Shown: piece after piece, positions 50,701 to 64,000 of the stretch
How positions within the stretch are numbered: position 1 is the stretch's first letter
Layout: every line of letters begins with the position of its first letter
Assembly (NCBI RefSeq): GCF_026212465.1
Contig: NC_080048.1
Coordinates: 35,984,200 to 36,048,199, forward strand
Source of the DNA: Amaranthus tricolor
Taxonomy: Eukaryota > Streptophyta > Magnoliopsida > Caryophyllales > Amaranthaceae
DNA length: 64,000 bases
Direction of reading: 5' to 3'
Notes under the pieces: generated by a model
Database searches by the model: none
What the model was told of the DNA's origin: nothing
Seen by the model: only the letters and a program-made list of their open reading frames with translations
Position numbers and translations under genes: made by a program

Positions 50701-51840
50701 GGGATTAAATAAGTGATAAATAACAAAGGAGTGTTTTAAATTTAATGAGTAAAATTTATGTGTCAATCATCAAGAACGAAATATACTTCATTTTTTTATG
50801 AATATATAAAATAAAAAAATAATTAATAGTCACATAAGATATTTATGTTCCAATAATTTAATATACACATAAACAACATTTGTAAAATTATTTCATCCTT
50901 ATATGATTAGCCCAAATTTTACATTACAACCGTTGTATTTTAGCCAAATGGTATGCCACATATTTGGCCTTTTCTTTTCATTGCTCTTAATTGTTGTAGC
51001 ACTTTTTAGTTTAAACATTTACTTTTTATATTTATTTTTTAATTTTTATAGGTTTTTTACAAGACAATTATAATTTTTTATTTTTTTTATTCAAGGTTGG
51101 CTAGAGAATATAAGTAAGAGGACAAACCAATAAAATTATGTAGTTTAAGTATCTATAATTTTATTATTTGAAATAACTTTTGATATCAATATAAATGTAA
51201 CACTTCGTTTGGTATCAATGTAGTTCTCAGCATTTTTGTTTTTTATTTCTGTAGTTATATATGTCTAATAATATAAAATAAAAAACTGTCAAATTTATTG
51301 AAAATATAATAATTTTGAAAACTAGAAACTAAAAAGTAAAAATCACTTAATATGGTCTATTTTTAGTTTTTAATTTTTAAAAAGTTGAAAACAAAAAACA
51401 TTAATGAATGAACCTTAAAATTTCAACTTAAAAAATTAGTTTGCTAGTGTATTGAATCAAACTTTATTTTTGCGTAGATTTAAACCAAGTAAAATTAACT
51501 CAAAATCTCAGAAAATAACAAAATTATTAAACTTTTAATTGAGTGAAATATCAAACATCATATATACAATTTAATAACTATTCATTCATGTAGATTTTTT
51601 TGCAATCTCAATCCTTATTGTTGATATTTGTTTAATAACATTGGGATCAAATATACAAAATTTAATTTCTATGAGGTGTTTTACTAATTCATACGAGGTG
51701 TTATTTATATGTTCACCTAGTTATTTTTATTTTATTTATATATTTTATGTAGTCTAATTTTATGTTTAAGGGCCAAGCTTGAGTGGTTAGATATAGGCCT
51801 GAGGATTCACTTTCACTCAGTCCTTTTTATTGCAGTCTGA
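47768..51840. other. Gene-free stretch
   Basis: About 4 kb of AT-rich sequence without a recognised gene. A GACCGTCTC-type palindrome remnant is at 49597-49640. Confidence 0.35.
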
Positions 51841-51842
51841 GG

Positions 51843-52001
51843 GTTTTCTTAGGATCTTTCTCGAGCCAAAGACCTCTTTGGCCGCATCCTCTTTTTTTTT
51901 ATGGATATGGATGATTTTCTTAGGATTCACCTTTCATCCCCATACCCTGATCATAGTTTATATGAACAAGATACATTGGGAATGATGATGATGATGATAC
52001 A
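51843..52001 (+). repeat. RTE LINE 3'-tail fragment
   Basis: Same family as 21590-21750 and same orientation: 'ctcgagccaaagacctcttt', 'ggccgcatcctc', 'ccccataccctgatcatag', then a GATGATGAT tail (51979-51998). No LINE coding part is attached. Confidence 0.7.
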
Positions 52002-53728
52002 GGGGCAGATCTAAAGTTTAGAGTCCTAAGTCCACCAACAAATGGATAAAATTTTAAGAGATTTTGCGACAATTTCGACAAAGTTTCGTTCGTAAAATAA
52101 ACAATAATTTTTTTCATCCCAGTAAATGACATGTAGAAACACAATAATCTTAAGTTAAAGCCACAATAATATTAAAGCGATCAACTAACATCATTCTCGT
52201 GTTAAATGGTTGCAACCAAAAAGATTAATGAAGTTTAATTAACGTCATTCTCACATAATGAAAACAAATTCTAACAAACACATTCTCTACCCTCATTATT
52301 TTGAATATTTCTATATCAAGAACATTAACAGACACATTAAAAGATAAAAACAAAAACATTCAAAAAGATGACACTCTAAACAAGTTCAAAGAACATTTTA
52401 ACAAACATAACACTTTAAAAACATTAATCAATTAATGTCTAATAATGACAAAGATTAAAGAAGAAATATAAGCAAAAAATTTAAAATTTTAAATCATAAT
52501 GTCTAGCAAGATTGAAGAACATTAACAATTACTTCCTTTGCCCCTCTCATTTTACTTTACACCTAGCGTAAAATAAGTAAAAATAAGTGGAAAGAAAATT
52601 AAGTTGGAGAATATGATAAAAAATAAACAGAGGATATAAATTAGAGATTAAGATAGAAAGATATTTTGTTGAAATTTGTGGACGAGATTAAAAATATATG
52701 AATGAGACCATTGTCCAAAACGAAAATGGAGCAAAAACTTGTTTTCTTTTTGAATTTGCATGGGGCACGTGCCATCGGAGGCTCCCATGTAGATCCGCCT
52801 ATGTGATGATATGAAGTGTTTTTTTGATTAGAACTATTATTAACCATCTCCTTGAACATTATTTTGGAAAATGTCAATTAAATTTGCAAACTTTTTTCAA
52901 AATAGGATTAAAGCTAGTTTTAGAAAACATTTTTGGTCAATAAATGAGAAAAATTAAAATAAGTGAACTTATATTGTATAATATTTAGAATATATAGTAA
53001 AATGAAATAAATAAACACCATACAATACAAGAAGAAAAAGTGGAAGCCTAAAGTAGCAAGTCAAGCATTTTGCATTGAAAGTAAAAAAAGAGGAATAGCA
53101 TTGCGACGTTTTTGCAGAATTGATTGTTACAAGCAAACTAACTAAATTTAATTAATCATCACAACCTTAAGTTAAGTAATTAAAAGCAAAAATTAAAAAT
53201 AAAATCACAAACATAATGGTAATAAGTATTAATTAAATTAATCCCAAGGTTCCCCAGACAAAGAAATTGAACATGAACGTACAACTGTAGCCAGTTTTAG
53301 TTTAATTAATTTAACACTCCAGCTAGTATTACCTCTTTTCATTATTCACTTGAATTCACTGCTGATAATGATAATAAATTAATAATAATAATATTAATAT
53401 TATATCTTTTTAGTAAAATTTACGCTATTCATCAATCATTCTATATTTGTATTAGCATATCTCTACCTTATAAGCTAAAACACATTGCTAGAAAATCTTC
53501 TTTTATGTAGTCCGAATGAAACACTTGTTATAAGGGTGAAATGGAAAATACTCGATCAATGGCCTGAATTGCAGAGAATATCATAAAGAGAAAAATTTCA
53601 GTTGTTTCAGTGATTTTGTTTCATTTGGCTTGGGCATTTTTGTGAAGACAATTATTGCACTCTTAACTTCAATTACAAAAAGTTGATATTAATAATAATC
53701 CTTACATTGAGACAAATCAAACAAGAGT
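52002..53728. other. Gene-free stretch
   Basis: AT-rich. A MITE-like remnant may lie at about 52530-52730 ('acttcctttgcccctctcat' start). Confidence 0.3.
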
Positions 53729-54043
53729 CACTACAACAAATTAAACTTTTTGCGATGTTGAATTTAGTGGCATTAAAAAATGTCACTGATTTATATTTTT
53801 AGTGTAATAATTATTGTTTTTATTTTAACTTCTACTATAAAGTGATTTAGCGACACTTTATTTGGTCTTTAGTGACATATATAATTGTTACTATAATCTA
53901 TAGTGATTTTTTTATTATACTGCTAAAGGGTCTAATAAATGTCACTAAATCCTCTATATATGGCGTATTAGAAACTTAAAGTAGCGATATTTAAATTAAA
54001 TGTCGCTAAATATATCTCACTAAAAGCAAATTATGTTGCAGAG
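53729..54043. mobile_element. CACTA-like MITE upstream of the GATA gene
   Basis: Starts CACTACAACAAATT, the En/Spm terminus; the right end TATGTTGCAGAG is its degenerate complement (9 of 12). Sub-terminal TGTCACTAAAT / TGTCGCTAAAT repeats are typical of such elements. Flanking triplets (AGT / AAT) do not match, so the target duplication is lost or the ends are off by a few bases. Confidence 0.6.
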
Positions 54044-54208
54044 AATGAACTGTTAGTACTTAGTAGTGTTAAAAAATCAAATGAAACAAACATTGCAAAA
54101 GAGAGTTTAATAATATATAAATAATTTATTAAAAAAATCAAATAAATAATAATATAATTTAGTAGTGTTACAATAATAGATAAATAAAAAATAAAAATTG
54201 GACCCCCT

Positions 54209-54215
54209 TTATAAC
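54209..54215 (+). promoter_or_regulatory. TATA-like box of the GATA gene
   Basis: TTATAAC inside 'ccctttataacaccc', 155 bp before the start codon, followed by a CT-rich leader (54230-54330) typical of plant 5' leaders. Confidence 0.45.
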
Positions 54216-54369
54216 ACCCTTAAAATCTCCGACACTCATCTCCCTCACCATTCACAACTCACAACCTCTCTTCATTCTTCCCCCACTTTCCCCTCACTCA
54301 CTCTTTACTTATACAACAAACAAGACTTTCTCCATTAATTCTAAAATTGAAAACAAGAAAAACATTAAA

Positions 54370-54818
54370 ATGGAAGGCTCTGATTTCTTTGTTGAGGATT
54401 TGCTTGATTTATCCAACGGAGGAGATGAAATGATGACCGACACTTTCATTGATTCATTCACTGGTCATTCTACCGATTCTTCTTCTCTTACACCTGTTTC
54501 CGATACCTGCAATTCTTCTGTTTCTCCTTCTTTTCCCGAAGCTTATTTTTCCGGCACCGACATTTGTGTTCCGGTATGTGTATCATCGTCTCCGCTTTTC
54601 GTATTTAATATCGTGATCAGCTCATTAAACCATAATAATTTATGCTCAAACTTTTTACCACCTTTTTAAGACTTATATAACTCTTGAGCATATTTATGTT
54701 AATTAATATTTGAGGCAATATAACACTCAGTTCGATTCTATTAATTTCTGTTACTTCAAAGAGGGAAATAAGTTTAATAAGAGTGCAAAAAAAAAATGAA
54801 ACAAATTAAACCCATTAA

Positions 54819-54881
<63 letters not shown>

Positions 54882-55854
54882 ATATCAACTTTTTTATCAC
54901 CTTTTTATATTTTCAAAATAAATTTTATAAGTTTATAGTGACATACTTTTAAAGCTAAACGCCACAATTTGTATAGAAATGAATGTTATTAATTTTATTC
55001 TTAATTTGAAAAATTAAGAAATTTTTATTTAATACTCAATTATAATTTTTAATTTAAAGTTCAAAAATCTACAATTAATTAAATTTATAGTGTAAAGGAT
55101 TATTAATTGCTATTACTCCAATAATTGTGGAAAGTTTAATTGATTGATTGGTTTGTTTATGTATGGGCAGTATGATGATATGGCTGAGTTGGAATGGCTC
55201 TCAAATTTCGTAGAAGAATCCGATTTGCACAAATTACAATTCATTCCTACTAATGTGTCTAACCAGCCCGGCCCATTACAATCCGGGCCGAACCCACCGA
55301 CAAATGTCCCCGCTAAGGCCCGAAGCAAGCGGTCCCGCATTGCCCCATGTGATTTTTCAACAAGGTTACTCATTGTTTCATCACCTTCCCCTGCCACATC
55401 CTCCTCCGAGACCGGGCTGAATCCAAGCCCAGGCCCAAAAAAGCAATCATCGAAGCGTAGAGAAAATGGTGCTGGGCCCGAGTGTGGGCCCGGGGAAGTG
55501 CGAAGGTGTCTACATTGTGCGGCCGAGAAGACGCCCCAATGGAGGACCGGGCCCATGGGTCCGAAAACATTGTGCAATGCGTGTGGGGTTCGATACAAGT
55601 CGGGCCGGTTAGTACCAGAGTACCGGCCCGCAGCGAGTCCCACATTTATATCCACAAAGCATTCGAATTCGCATCGAAAAGTAATGGAGCTCCGAAGACA
55701 AAAGGAGGTCCATAGACATCACCATCAACATCATCATCAACAACAACAACAGTTTATTGGTAATGGTGGAAATCATATTATGATGGCTGGTGGAGAAGAT
55801 TATTTCAATTATCATCATTATGTGGGAGGAACTGATTACCGGCAAATGATATGA
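54370..55854 (+). CDS. Class A GATA zinc-finger transcription factor (GATA2/4/9/12-like)
   Basis: Two exons: 54370-54573 (68 codons) and 55171-55854, joined by a GT-AG intron in phase 0; 295 residues. N-terminus: acidic [11 protein letters not shown], the usual opening of this group, then D-I-C-V-P just before the junction. After splicing, [17 protein letters not shown] follows, another group signature. A basic A-R-S-K-R-S-R patch comes next. The GATA finger is C181-x2-C184-x18-C203-x2-C206 with [15 protein letters not shown], then [23 protein letters not shown] follows, then a His/Gln-rich stretch and C-terminal tail. Nuclear DNA-binding protein for WGATAR sites; class A members act in light, hormone and growth control. 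Which paralogue is not clear. It appears intact. Confidence 0.93.
54574..55170 (+). other. Intron of the GATA gene, with an (ATT)n microsatellite
   Basis: 597 bp, GTATGT donor and GGGCAG acceptor. It holds about 20 ATT units at 54818-54879. Confidence 0.85.
54818..54879. repeat. (ATT)n microsatellite, about 20 units
   Basis: Uninterrupted ATT trinucleotides in the GATA gene intron. Confidence 0.95.
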
Positions 55855-58458
55855 TACTTCAACAATTTTCACTCTAATTTGGGTTTTAATTTTTAATTAG
55901 TGTTACTAATTTTGATTTTAGATTGGACTTTTCTAAAATTATTTTTGTTATTATTTTTCACCTCTTTTTGACAATTTTAGATAATTGAGAAAATTTTTAA
56001 TAGGGTTTATTAAATTATTTTTTTTGCAATAGTATATTAAAATGTCCCTTTTCCTTTATTTCATTTTCAATATGGGAAAATAAGTAAAGTAGAGTGAATT
56101 AGAAGCAAGACAATACAAGTGATGGAAATTGTCATTAGAGACCTTAGTACTCATGTAATTGGAGATTAGCTTAATTTCTCTATTTTTTATCATAAATTCA
56201 AAGTTTTAGAATTTTGTAACTTTTCTTCTTAATTGATGACAAATTAAGAGTCTAATAGAAGCTAAGGCACGAACCTTCGCTCTTTCTCATAAATTTAATT
56301 ATTAAATTAAAATATGTATAAAATTACCCTTTCTGTATTATGGGGCATGTAATTAGAGGTTATAAAAAAACATTAAGAGTATATTTTTATATTATGTGTG
56401 CAAGTAAATTTACTACACTTCTAATTTAAGATTAAGATGTGAGAAAAAATAGTAAAAAGTTATTTATTTCACACATGGTTCTCAATACATGATAAAAAAA
56501 ACCCAAGTATAAGATAATACGTAAATTATTCAAGAGTAATACTAGAGCTAAAATAATTATGTATTGACTTAACTATTAAATATTTTTTATTTCACCTTTG
56601 TAAAAATACTTCAATTTACATTAATAAGAATATTAATTTCTCTTTTTTTTAGAGGATTTTCTAACTTTCCTCAAAATGGACTAATCTAGAGATCATAATT
56701 GGATGGTAGCTTTAGATAGCAAGTACTCGAAACAATTAAAGTATATCACTTTTTGATATTGATCGTTAGTGTTATAATTTTATAAGGATGTTGAACAAAT
56801 TTATAGATAATAATTAAAGATGAATGTGGAACAATATATTTATCGATCATCATCGTATTCAGTGTATCTCACTCATAAAAATCATGCTCAATAGAATGTA
56901 GGTGAACATGATTAAAAATAGCAATATAACAAATTTTCTAAAGCACATAAAAAAGGAAAAATGTAGTAAAACCCGAAAAACAATAAAAACTAATATAATA
57001 ATAAGATTGGTGTTCCCATGAATGAAAAGTAAGAAGTATAACTTGAATTGTAAGTATGAAAATGGAGTAAATAGGAGGCATTAAAAAGGTTCCTTAGGGA
57101 GGGGAAGTAGACGAGGAGGAGGTACTCGGAAGCCTTTAAATCACATGCGGCTGTCCCAGTTTTGACTTTTTATCTATCAAAGCATATTGCAGACTGCACA
57201 CTACCGTACAGACTACAGATATTAATTTAAGTGTTTATTTTTTCAAAAATAATTAAAAGAATCTATAATGCATAAATAGTACTTCCTTCGTTGGCTTCTG
57301 ATGTTTTTCCGATGAATGATTATTTTACGATATGAAAATATGGAGCTTATATATTAATAATTCTATTAGTTGTGCTATTAATCTCTTTATGAGACCGTCT
57401 CACACAAATATTTGTGTTTCACGATAAATATTCTATTTGAGAATTGAAAAACTTGTATATTAATTTTATTGGATATTGTATAGAATTTTATTTATTTATT
57501 TATTTATAATTTTTTATGAAATGTATTCATAGGCATTGAAAATTGAACACAAACATACTTTAATTGGTTTCAATTTAGGTTTGTGGGATATGTATGGGTC
57601 GAGTTCAGGTTACAATCTATGCGTTGTCGATCTGAGCTTGGGTCATGATGTGTGGGATGGAATTTGATCATTCTGACCTTGTTTGAATTGTTCAAGCTCG
57701 ATTTAAGTTATTAGAGCATGGTTTGAGCTAATTAATTTAGGTTTGATGTTATTTGTTTACTCGATTTGAGCTGTTTAAGTTTGATTAGACTTATTTGGGC
57801 CGAACACAAAAGATTTGGATTATTTGGACCAAAAGCCCATTTGGGTAAAGATTGAGCCATGGCTCGACCATGGGCCCATTTTAGGCTATGGCCCCTTAAG
57901 CCTATGAGTTTCATATTGTGAAACCTCTTAATGATTTTAATAATAAGAGTTTGTCTTATATGGATTTAGTGTACACTACGCGTGAACCTAGTTACCAACC
58001 TTAAAATTAATGAGAGTGAGTTACAAATAGAGTGGAAAGTGAGGATTGTGACTTGTGAATGGAACATTACAAAAAGGTTCATAATAAAAATAGTATGGAC
58101 TATTTTAGCTTCTATAAATCACAACTAAGTTAGTCTAAATAAAATAAATAATAGAATTAGGGAGGAGATACCATCAAAGAGTCTTTCAAGGCATTATCAT
58201 GTACTTCTATATGTTTGAGTAGGGTCGAATAAAGTTTGTTTTAAACCACAAATTAAATCGGACTAAATCATACTCTAGTACTTGGTCTGGTCTACGGTCT
58301 TAACGGTCTGGTCTGATTTTTTTTAAAATAATTATAATTTACAGTCAGGTTTCAATTTTTTATTTTTCAAACTAAACCAGACCACAAGTTGTACTATAAG
58401 AACTATTACAAATAATTATATTTTGTGATAGTAGGTGAAAAATATTTTCATAAACACA
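55855..58458. other. Gene-free stretch downstream of the GATA gene
   Basis: AT-rich. It contains a short LINE-tail fragment (56842-56900: 'tcatcatcgtattcagtgta' then 'ctcactcataaaaatcatgc') and a GACCGTCTC-type palindrome at 57391-57418. 57580-57900 has phrases such as 'tttgagctgtttaagtttga' that look like an old repeat but carry no frame. Confidence 0.4.
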
Positions 58459-58722
58459 TACTTCCTCCGTTCCATATTAGTTGCAACATTGGCAAAAATG
58501 ACACTGTTTATTCACCACTCTTAATTTGTGATTAGTTTTTAATCTATAAGTTAAAATATAGTCAAGTGAGATCTTGTTTGATTCGTCTCATTACAAAGAT
58601 TATTAAATTTCAAATTTTTAGAATTTTTTATTATACATAATTAGAGATATTAAGGATTGAATTAGTTCATTAAACTGCGTGAAAAAGTAAATATTGCAAG
58701 TAAATTAAAACGGAGGAAATAT
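58459..58722. mobile_element. Stowaway-like MITE
   Basis: TACTTCCTCCGTTCCATATT on the left, ATTAAAACGGAGGAAATA on the right. Inner 'agttgcaacattggcaaaaa' matches the intron-1 element of the HD-Zip gene (agttgcaacactaggaaaat). About 260 bp. Confidence 0.8.
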
Positions 58723-61700
58723 TAATTTGAAAAAATATATAAAAAGACCGTTGACCAAAACAGACTAAAATGTCAACCCGGTCTGGAAGTATTCTAGACC
58801 AAAATTTTTTGTTTAGTTTAATTGTGGTATTGGAGCAGACTAAATCGAACCGTGTGCACACTTATACTTGAAAATTAGATATTATCTTAATTGGAGTAAG
58901 TATCACCTTTTCATGCAAATTCCACCATAATAAAAAGAAATCATCCTAATTAATTGTTAAGAATTTTAAAAGGTAAATTATTTAAATACACACTAAAACT
59001 AATAATTATTTCCCGTAAACATTTGCTCAAACAAAGGAGGGACGGTGAGCCTATGTTAAAAGTATAAATGCTCAATTAAAACTAACTATTAAAAAAAATT
59101 ATTTATCCACCTGATAAACTACCCATTTAAAATAGTATTGTGAATATAAAAGTTATATGTATTTAATATTTACCAATTATCTAACCAAAGCAGGCTTAAT
59201 TATTTATTAAATTAATTATTAATTGTCATCTTACACCGATAATTGATAAATTACCTAGTGAATAGATTACCCAGTAAATAGATATATTTATGTCCGATAG
59301 ATTACTAAAGTGAATTACTCTGCACACACTAATTACTCAAAGGAAAAGTTCAACTCACTTAATTGAGTTAATCTTATTGGTCAATTATCTATTATTATTA
59401 ATTTACTTTGGGATTATCAAGAGAAACAGATAAGTAACTCCTAGAATTCACACCCAATAGAAATGAAAGTTCAGAGTTTGTTTTTTGGAAAAAAAAATGA
59501 AAATACGCTTGGATTTCAGTGCCATTTTAGAGAGTTTTTGACGGAAACATCGTGGTGGTTACGAAGGGTTTTTCAATTTTTAATTAATTCAAAGTCTTGT
59601 ATAAGATTGTTTTATAAAGGAATAATTATATTTAATTAATAATTTTTTTAATTGATTATTTTAAAATTATAAAAGATCACATTCAGATTATAAATGATCA
59701 TTCTAAAATGAAAGTTAATAATCACTTTAAAATTATAAATAATCATTTTAAAACTATAAATAGTAGTCATTTTAAGGTTATTAAATAATCACTTTAAAAT
59801 AGTAAGTATATATATTAAACGAAATCAATTAAAATAGTCTCAACTGTCTCATAGAGATTTTGTATTCCACAAAATAAGAGTAAATAAATGTCACTTTACT
59901 TTTCAGTAAATATCTAAATTCGTTCGATTTTTATTTAATTTTTTTTCTTCCTCCTATTCTATAATTTTAAAAAGTATGACAAAATATAAAAAATATATGA
60001 ATAAAAACTAAAAAAAATAATAAAATATTATTTAGAATAAAAATATTTAAAAATTAAAATCAAATTGAAAATATCAACAAACTCATAGTAATAAAGTACT
60101 AATAAGAGCGTCGGGTGTTGGAAGCATTTGCTTCGTTTTGCAACATAGCACAATGTCGACATTATGCCCAAGTACAAGGGATATGTCATCCACTCTACAA
60201 TTACTACACTACTTAATTTGTAATATTATAAGGTTATATCAAATCAGCAAGTGACACGTAATATAAGTCTGTTTCGTAAATTTGGTATAATATTTTTATG
60301 GCCGATAAAAATTGAATTTTTACTGAAAATATAGAAATCCTTCAATATATTATTAAACTAACTTATAATTCTCACTAAATTTTTTATTTAGGTTGTCCTA
60401 ATACATAGTTTAGTTTTACCAAGAGGCTAAATTTCTCTATGTAATTTACGCTTGAAAACTCAATTTCTTTTTCTTCATATTATACACATTTTTTTCATCA
60501 AATTGTTTCTTCATATAAAAATAAAAAAAATAAATATTTTAAGTTTTGGCACTATTATGACTGATGCAAGATAGACAAACATAAAACGTTATATAACACA
60601 CAAATTAAAGATCAAATGCAGTTTATTAATAATGTATTACCTACGTCCACAAATATAAAAATACTAATATATTTAATTAATATGTGAAGAGAGAGAAGAA
60701 TACAAAATACAGACTTCGTCACCGAACATCAATGAAATAGAATTTTAATTTGATATTAAATTTTGAAATTTTGCATTTTATCTTTTAAAGGAGTATGGAG
60801 AAGTATTTAATTTTAAATTTCAAAATAATAAAATTAAAAGACTTGAGGTAAGTGCTAATATTTGGAGTTGGGAGTCATAAATTTTGTCTACCTGATCATA
60901 GACAATATGCTGTCTTCCCACGGGGTCCACTCTAATTTTTTCTACATACTTCTATAAATTTAGTATTATGTTAATATATTTTAAAAAATAATAATCTATA
61001 TTATTTAATTTAATCCATATTTTTGTAAGATAATTATTCCTAGGTTGGAATATGGGCAGTTGGTTTACCCAAGGTTCCCCATGTTAGTCATCAAAGTAAA
61101 GGATATCACGTGCTATATGCGTGAATGTATCATTATAATTTCTTTTTTAATTGTTTTTTTAATTTTATATGCCATATTATGATGAGCATCTAGATACACT
61201 CTTTTTATGAATTGATTTGGCAAGAATAATTTAATTGTTCATCGTTTTTCTTTCTAAAAACATAGGAAAATTAGAAATAAGGAAAAGAATAAAAAAAAAT
61301 TAATTATTTCATCTAATTTCTTATTTTTAACTTTAATTTAATAAATTTTGGTGAATTTGTAAATAATAAATTAACTTTTTTTCAATTGGATGAAAATAAA
61401 CTCAAAACCCACATATTGATTGAGTATAGTTGTTAAAAGTAAATTCACCTATTGTTTATAACATTCTTCAAACCTTCGTTGTAAGTTAATCAATTAAGAA
61501 TAGACAACTTGTACATTTTTAATCATCACTAATTTTACCCAATAGGTGGATTTATTTAAAATAAATTATAAGGTATTGATTTTTAGCTAATCGAGCAAAT
61601 ATTGATTTATTGACAATTTCTTCTTGTGAGTATAAAAAAATTTAACATTTTACTCTTTTCACCTATCGATTTAAGTCATGTATTTTGAACTCTATAGTCA

Positions 61701-62097
61701 AAAGAACAAAAAAAAGATTTAATATTTAACAATAAAGGATAATCCAGGTACAAACCTTCTTAGGCCACAATAAAATATCCTATTGTTATCGTATCGAGTA
61801 AAATATAACACATAAATTGAAAGTTGAATTAGTTCAGTTAACATACAATGATACATAAATAAGTTTTCGACCTATTCAACACCAGTCGTCGGTAAATTAA
61901 TAATCAAAGATGTCAAATAATATTGCCCAAGTATGTCTACGAGTACAAATAGTTAGAAATAATGGTCTCTTTATTACATTAACAAATATATAACAAAGTT
62001 AGATTAATTTATTTATTAATTGCGTACATTTTACCACTCCAAACACTTAATAAAAATAAGCAGTGCAATATTGTCTATATGTATATATAAGATCGTT
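58723..62097. other. Gene-free stretch
   Basis: AT-rich. It holds a degenerate 'aatcactttaaaattataaa' minisatellite at 59650-59806 preceded by a weak 'gtataagattgttttataaa' palindrome remnant. No gene was recognised. Confidence 0.4.
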
Positions 62098-62330
62098 ACT
62101 CTTTCTGTCTTATTGAATTTACACCATTTTCCATTTTGGACCGTTTCATTTAATTTGTATTATTTCTATTTTTGGACAATAGTCCACCACTTTTCTTTTT
62201 ATCTTATCCATAAATTTTAACTCTCTTTTAATTTCATCCACATAATTCATTCTCTCTCTTTATTTATATCAACTTTTTTAAAACTTATCGACTTTCTCTT
62301 TAATGCAATTCAAAGAGGACAAATGAGTAT
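62098..62330. mobile_element. MITE-like element, degenerate
   Basis: TACTCTTTCTGTCTTATTGA on the left and AAGAGGACAAATGAGTA on the right; imperfect Stowaway-type ends with TA edges. Confidence 0.45.
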
Positions 62331-63938
62331 ATTTTAATATGGACACTATCCTAAAGATTCCTCAATATTATCCTCATAAAGAAGTATGGAGAAGCCAATA
62401 GAGTTGAAAAATTCGATAGTCATCCTTATTAATAAGTCAATCACCTATTGCTTTAATTTTGACTTCAACAATCAATGATTGCCAACTTTTATAATTAATT
62501 TTTCTAAATGTATACGCTCTCCAATTCAATCTTAATTGTTGATATATAAATAAGAATTATGACTTATTATTTTTTTTTAGATTTTACCGTTTGACGTTAC
62601 ACTATTAAAGTTCGATAGCATAAATTATAGAATTATTATTGTAGTTTATAATATAAATGAGTTGCAAATAATAAATTTATCACTAACACATAATATATGA
62701 TTCAAAATTAATTTTGATTATAATATTTATTAACTATGCATAATTCAAGAGAACAAAACCATTTAAATATGTGCAAAGAATTGGCTCTATATTGATAGCT
62801 AATGCACTTATATAAGAATCTATAAATAAATCTATTATAAATAAAAGAGAATTAACTTAGTTATAGTACTAGAGAAAATCGACTGTTACACTAAAAATAT
62901 TACAAATAAATCATAAAAAAATCTTCAATATTACGTGAAGTGATATGATGTATATGTAGTCCAAAGGGTTACATACAAGAACTTAAAATGATATTCCTAT
63001 TTAGCAGGGAGTTTAGGAAAAAGTCATGGATCACTTGATATAGTTAATGGTTAATTGATTCTGAATATATTTCTAGTTTTACTTTTCTGTAGATAACGGT
63101 ACCCTTTATAAGAATCTTGAATACTAGTATATGATGGGTTGTACGTATATGTATTTATATGTGTGCTGAACCAATACGATTACTATTCTCCAATGTCATA
63201 TTTTACACATGGTATAGAAGCTTGTTTGTATAATGTACAAATTTGTAAGTATGGTGTATATAAAATTTTCTAAGAATGATCGAAGTATATATTATCGTTA
63301 TCAAATTTTCCAATACATGACTTTTTTACGCCAAGAACACAATTACTAACGTTTTTTAAATTATTTACGTGACGACTTTCATTCAATAAAACATATCAAA
63401 TTCTAAGCTAGTATATAGACTTGTTATAATAAATCATATATATACTTTACCTAATTTACCTCAAATTTTCAACAAAAATAAAATTGTATCTAAATTAGGT
63501 AAATGAAATTGCCATATAATCAACAATCATATATTTATAATTAATAAGTTTTCTAATCATTGACTCAGCTTACATATTACCATTAACTCAAGTAGACTCG
63601 AACCTAGATTTCCTCGACTCCTAAATTATTAATATGATTTTTCTTATTAGTACAATACTCATACGGTCATTTCCTTTATAAAAATAATTTAGTACACACA
63701 TTGTGACCATCCTCACTTGGGATATATTCGCAACACAATTACAAAAGTAAAGAACAAATTTAATTATTAAAATCCGAGAAATGAAGCATACCATCAAGCT
63801 AAGCTACACTCCTTCCTCTATTAAATGCTTCAATTATTTGGGATATTGAGTATTTATGAGCTAGTAACTAGTAAGAGTATAATGCTCATAGTATAGTACC
63901 CTACAAAGACATATATGTATTATCTTGTTCATGCATAT
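62331..63938. other. Gene-free stretch
   Basis: AT-rich; no gene or clear element was recognised. Confidence 0.3.
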
Positions 63939-64000
63939 ACTCCCTCCATTCCTTTCAATATCTTTGATTTTTTATTTTGCCCTTCTTTTTGCATTATTTT
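63939..64000. mobile_element. Left end of a Stowaway-like MITE, cut by the window end
   Basis: TACTCCCTCCATTCCTTTCA is the classic terminus; only about 60 bp are inside the window. Confidence 0.6.

Noticed and set aside
55113..55655. 180-codon open frame on the minus strand
   Set aside because: It is antisense to the GATA exon, whose zinc finger and group signatures prove the plus-strand frame.

Overview
This 64 kb window is AT-rich plant nuclear DNA, from a eudicot. The evidence is two intron-containing plant transcription-factor genes, one plant-specific DUF1677 gene, and dense debris of RTE- and L1-type LINEs, LTR retrotransposons and Stowaway, Tourist and CACTA-type elements. Dispersed GAGACCGTCTC-type palindromes suggest Caryophyllales to me (goosefoot/beet/spinach relatives), but that is only an impression. 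Most of the sequence carries no gene.

Layout. 0-13 kb is gene-free. It holds an antisense L1-type zinc-knuckle remnant (2.0-2.3 kb), a long AT-rich region with one GC-rich patch (5.1-5.3 kb), a double Stowaway-like element (5.9-6.4 kb), a TSD-flanked LTR-like element (7.7-9.1 kb) and an antisense RTE endonuclease remnant (11.8-12.6 kb). A single-exon DUF1677 gene lies at 13.26-13.83 kb on +. A probable solo LTR (14.5-15.2 kb) and a decayed RTE LINE on + (16.7-21.75 kb) follow. The LINE is split by a 1.8 kb insertion, and that insertion contains a second, 97%-identical copy of 284 bp of the same LINE's coding region.

23.6-35.3 kb on - is a complete class III HD-Zip gene. I could splice it from 18 coding exons into an 837-codon frame without any frame conflict. 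It has homeodomain, leucine zipper, START and MEKHLA regions, is closest to ATHB-8, and carries the miR165/166 target split across the exon 4/5 junction. Its introns have taken up three Stowaway-type MITEs and one 739-bp solo LTR.

35-54 kb is gene-free and repeat-laden: MITEs, a Tourist/PIF-type element (41.1-42.0 kb), a Copia 5' end (LTR, primer-binding site, gag start; 42.3-42.9 kb), and an antisense RTE LINE cut in two by a 1,371-bp solo LTR with perfect CTTTC duplications (43.2-45.4 kb). A two-exon class A GATA zinc-finger gene lies at 54.37-55.85 kb on +. The last 8 kb has no recognisable gene.

The HD-Zip III gene (vascular and meristem patterning, miR166-controlled), the GATA gene and the DUF1677 gene are independent loci; nothing suggests a cluster working together. 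The most informative parts are the nested transposon strata, whose insertion boundaries can be fixed by comparing copies within the window, and an apparent templated insertion copied from a LINE 2 kb away. I did not find a convincing new biological system.
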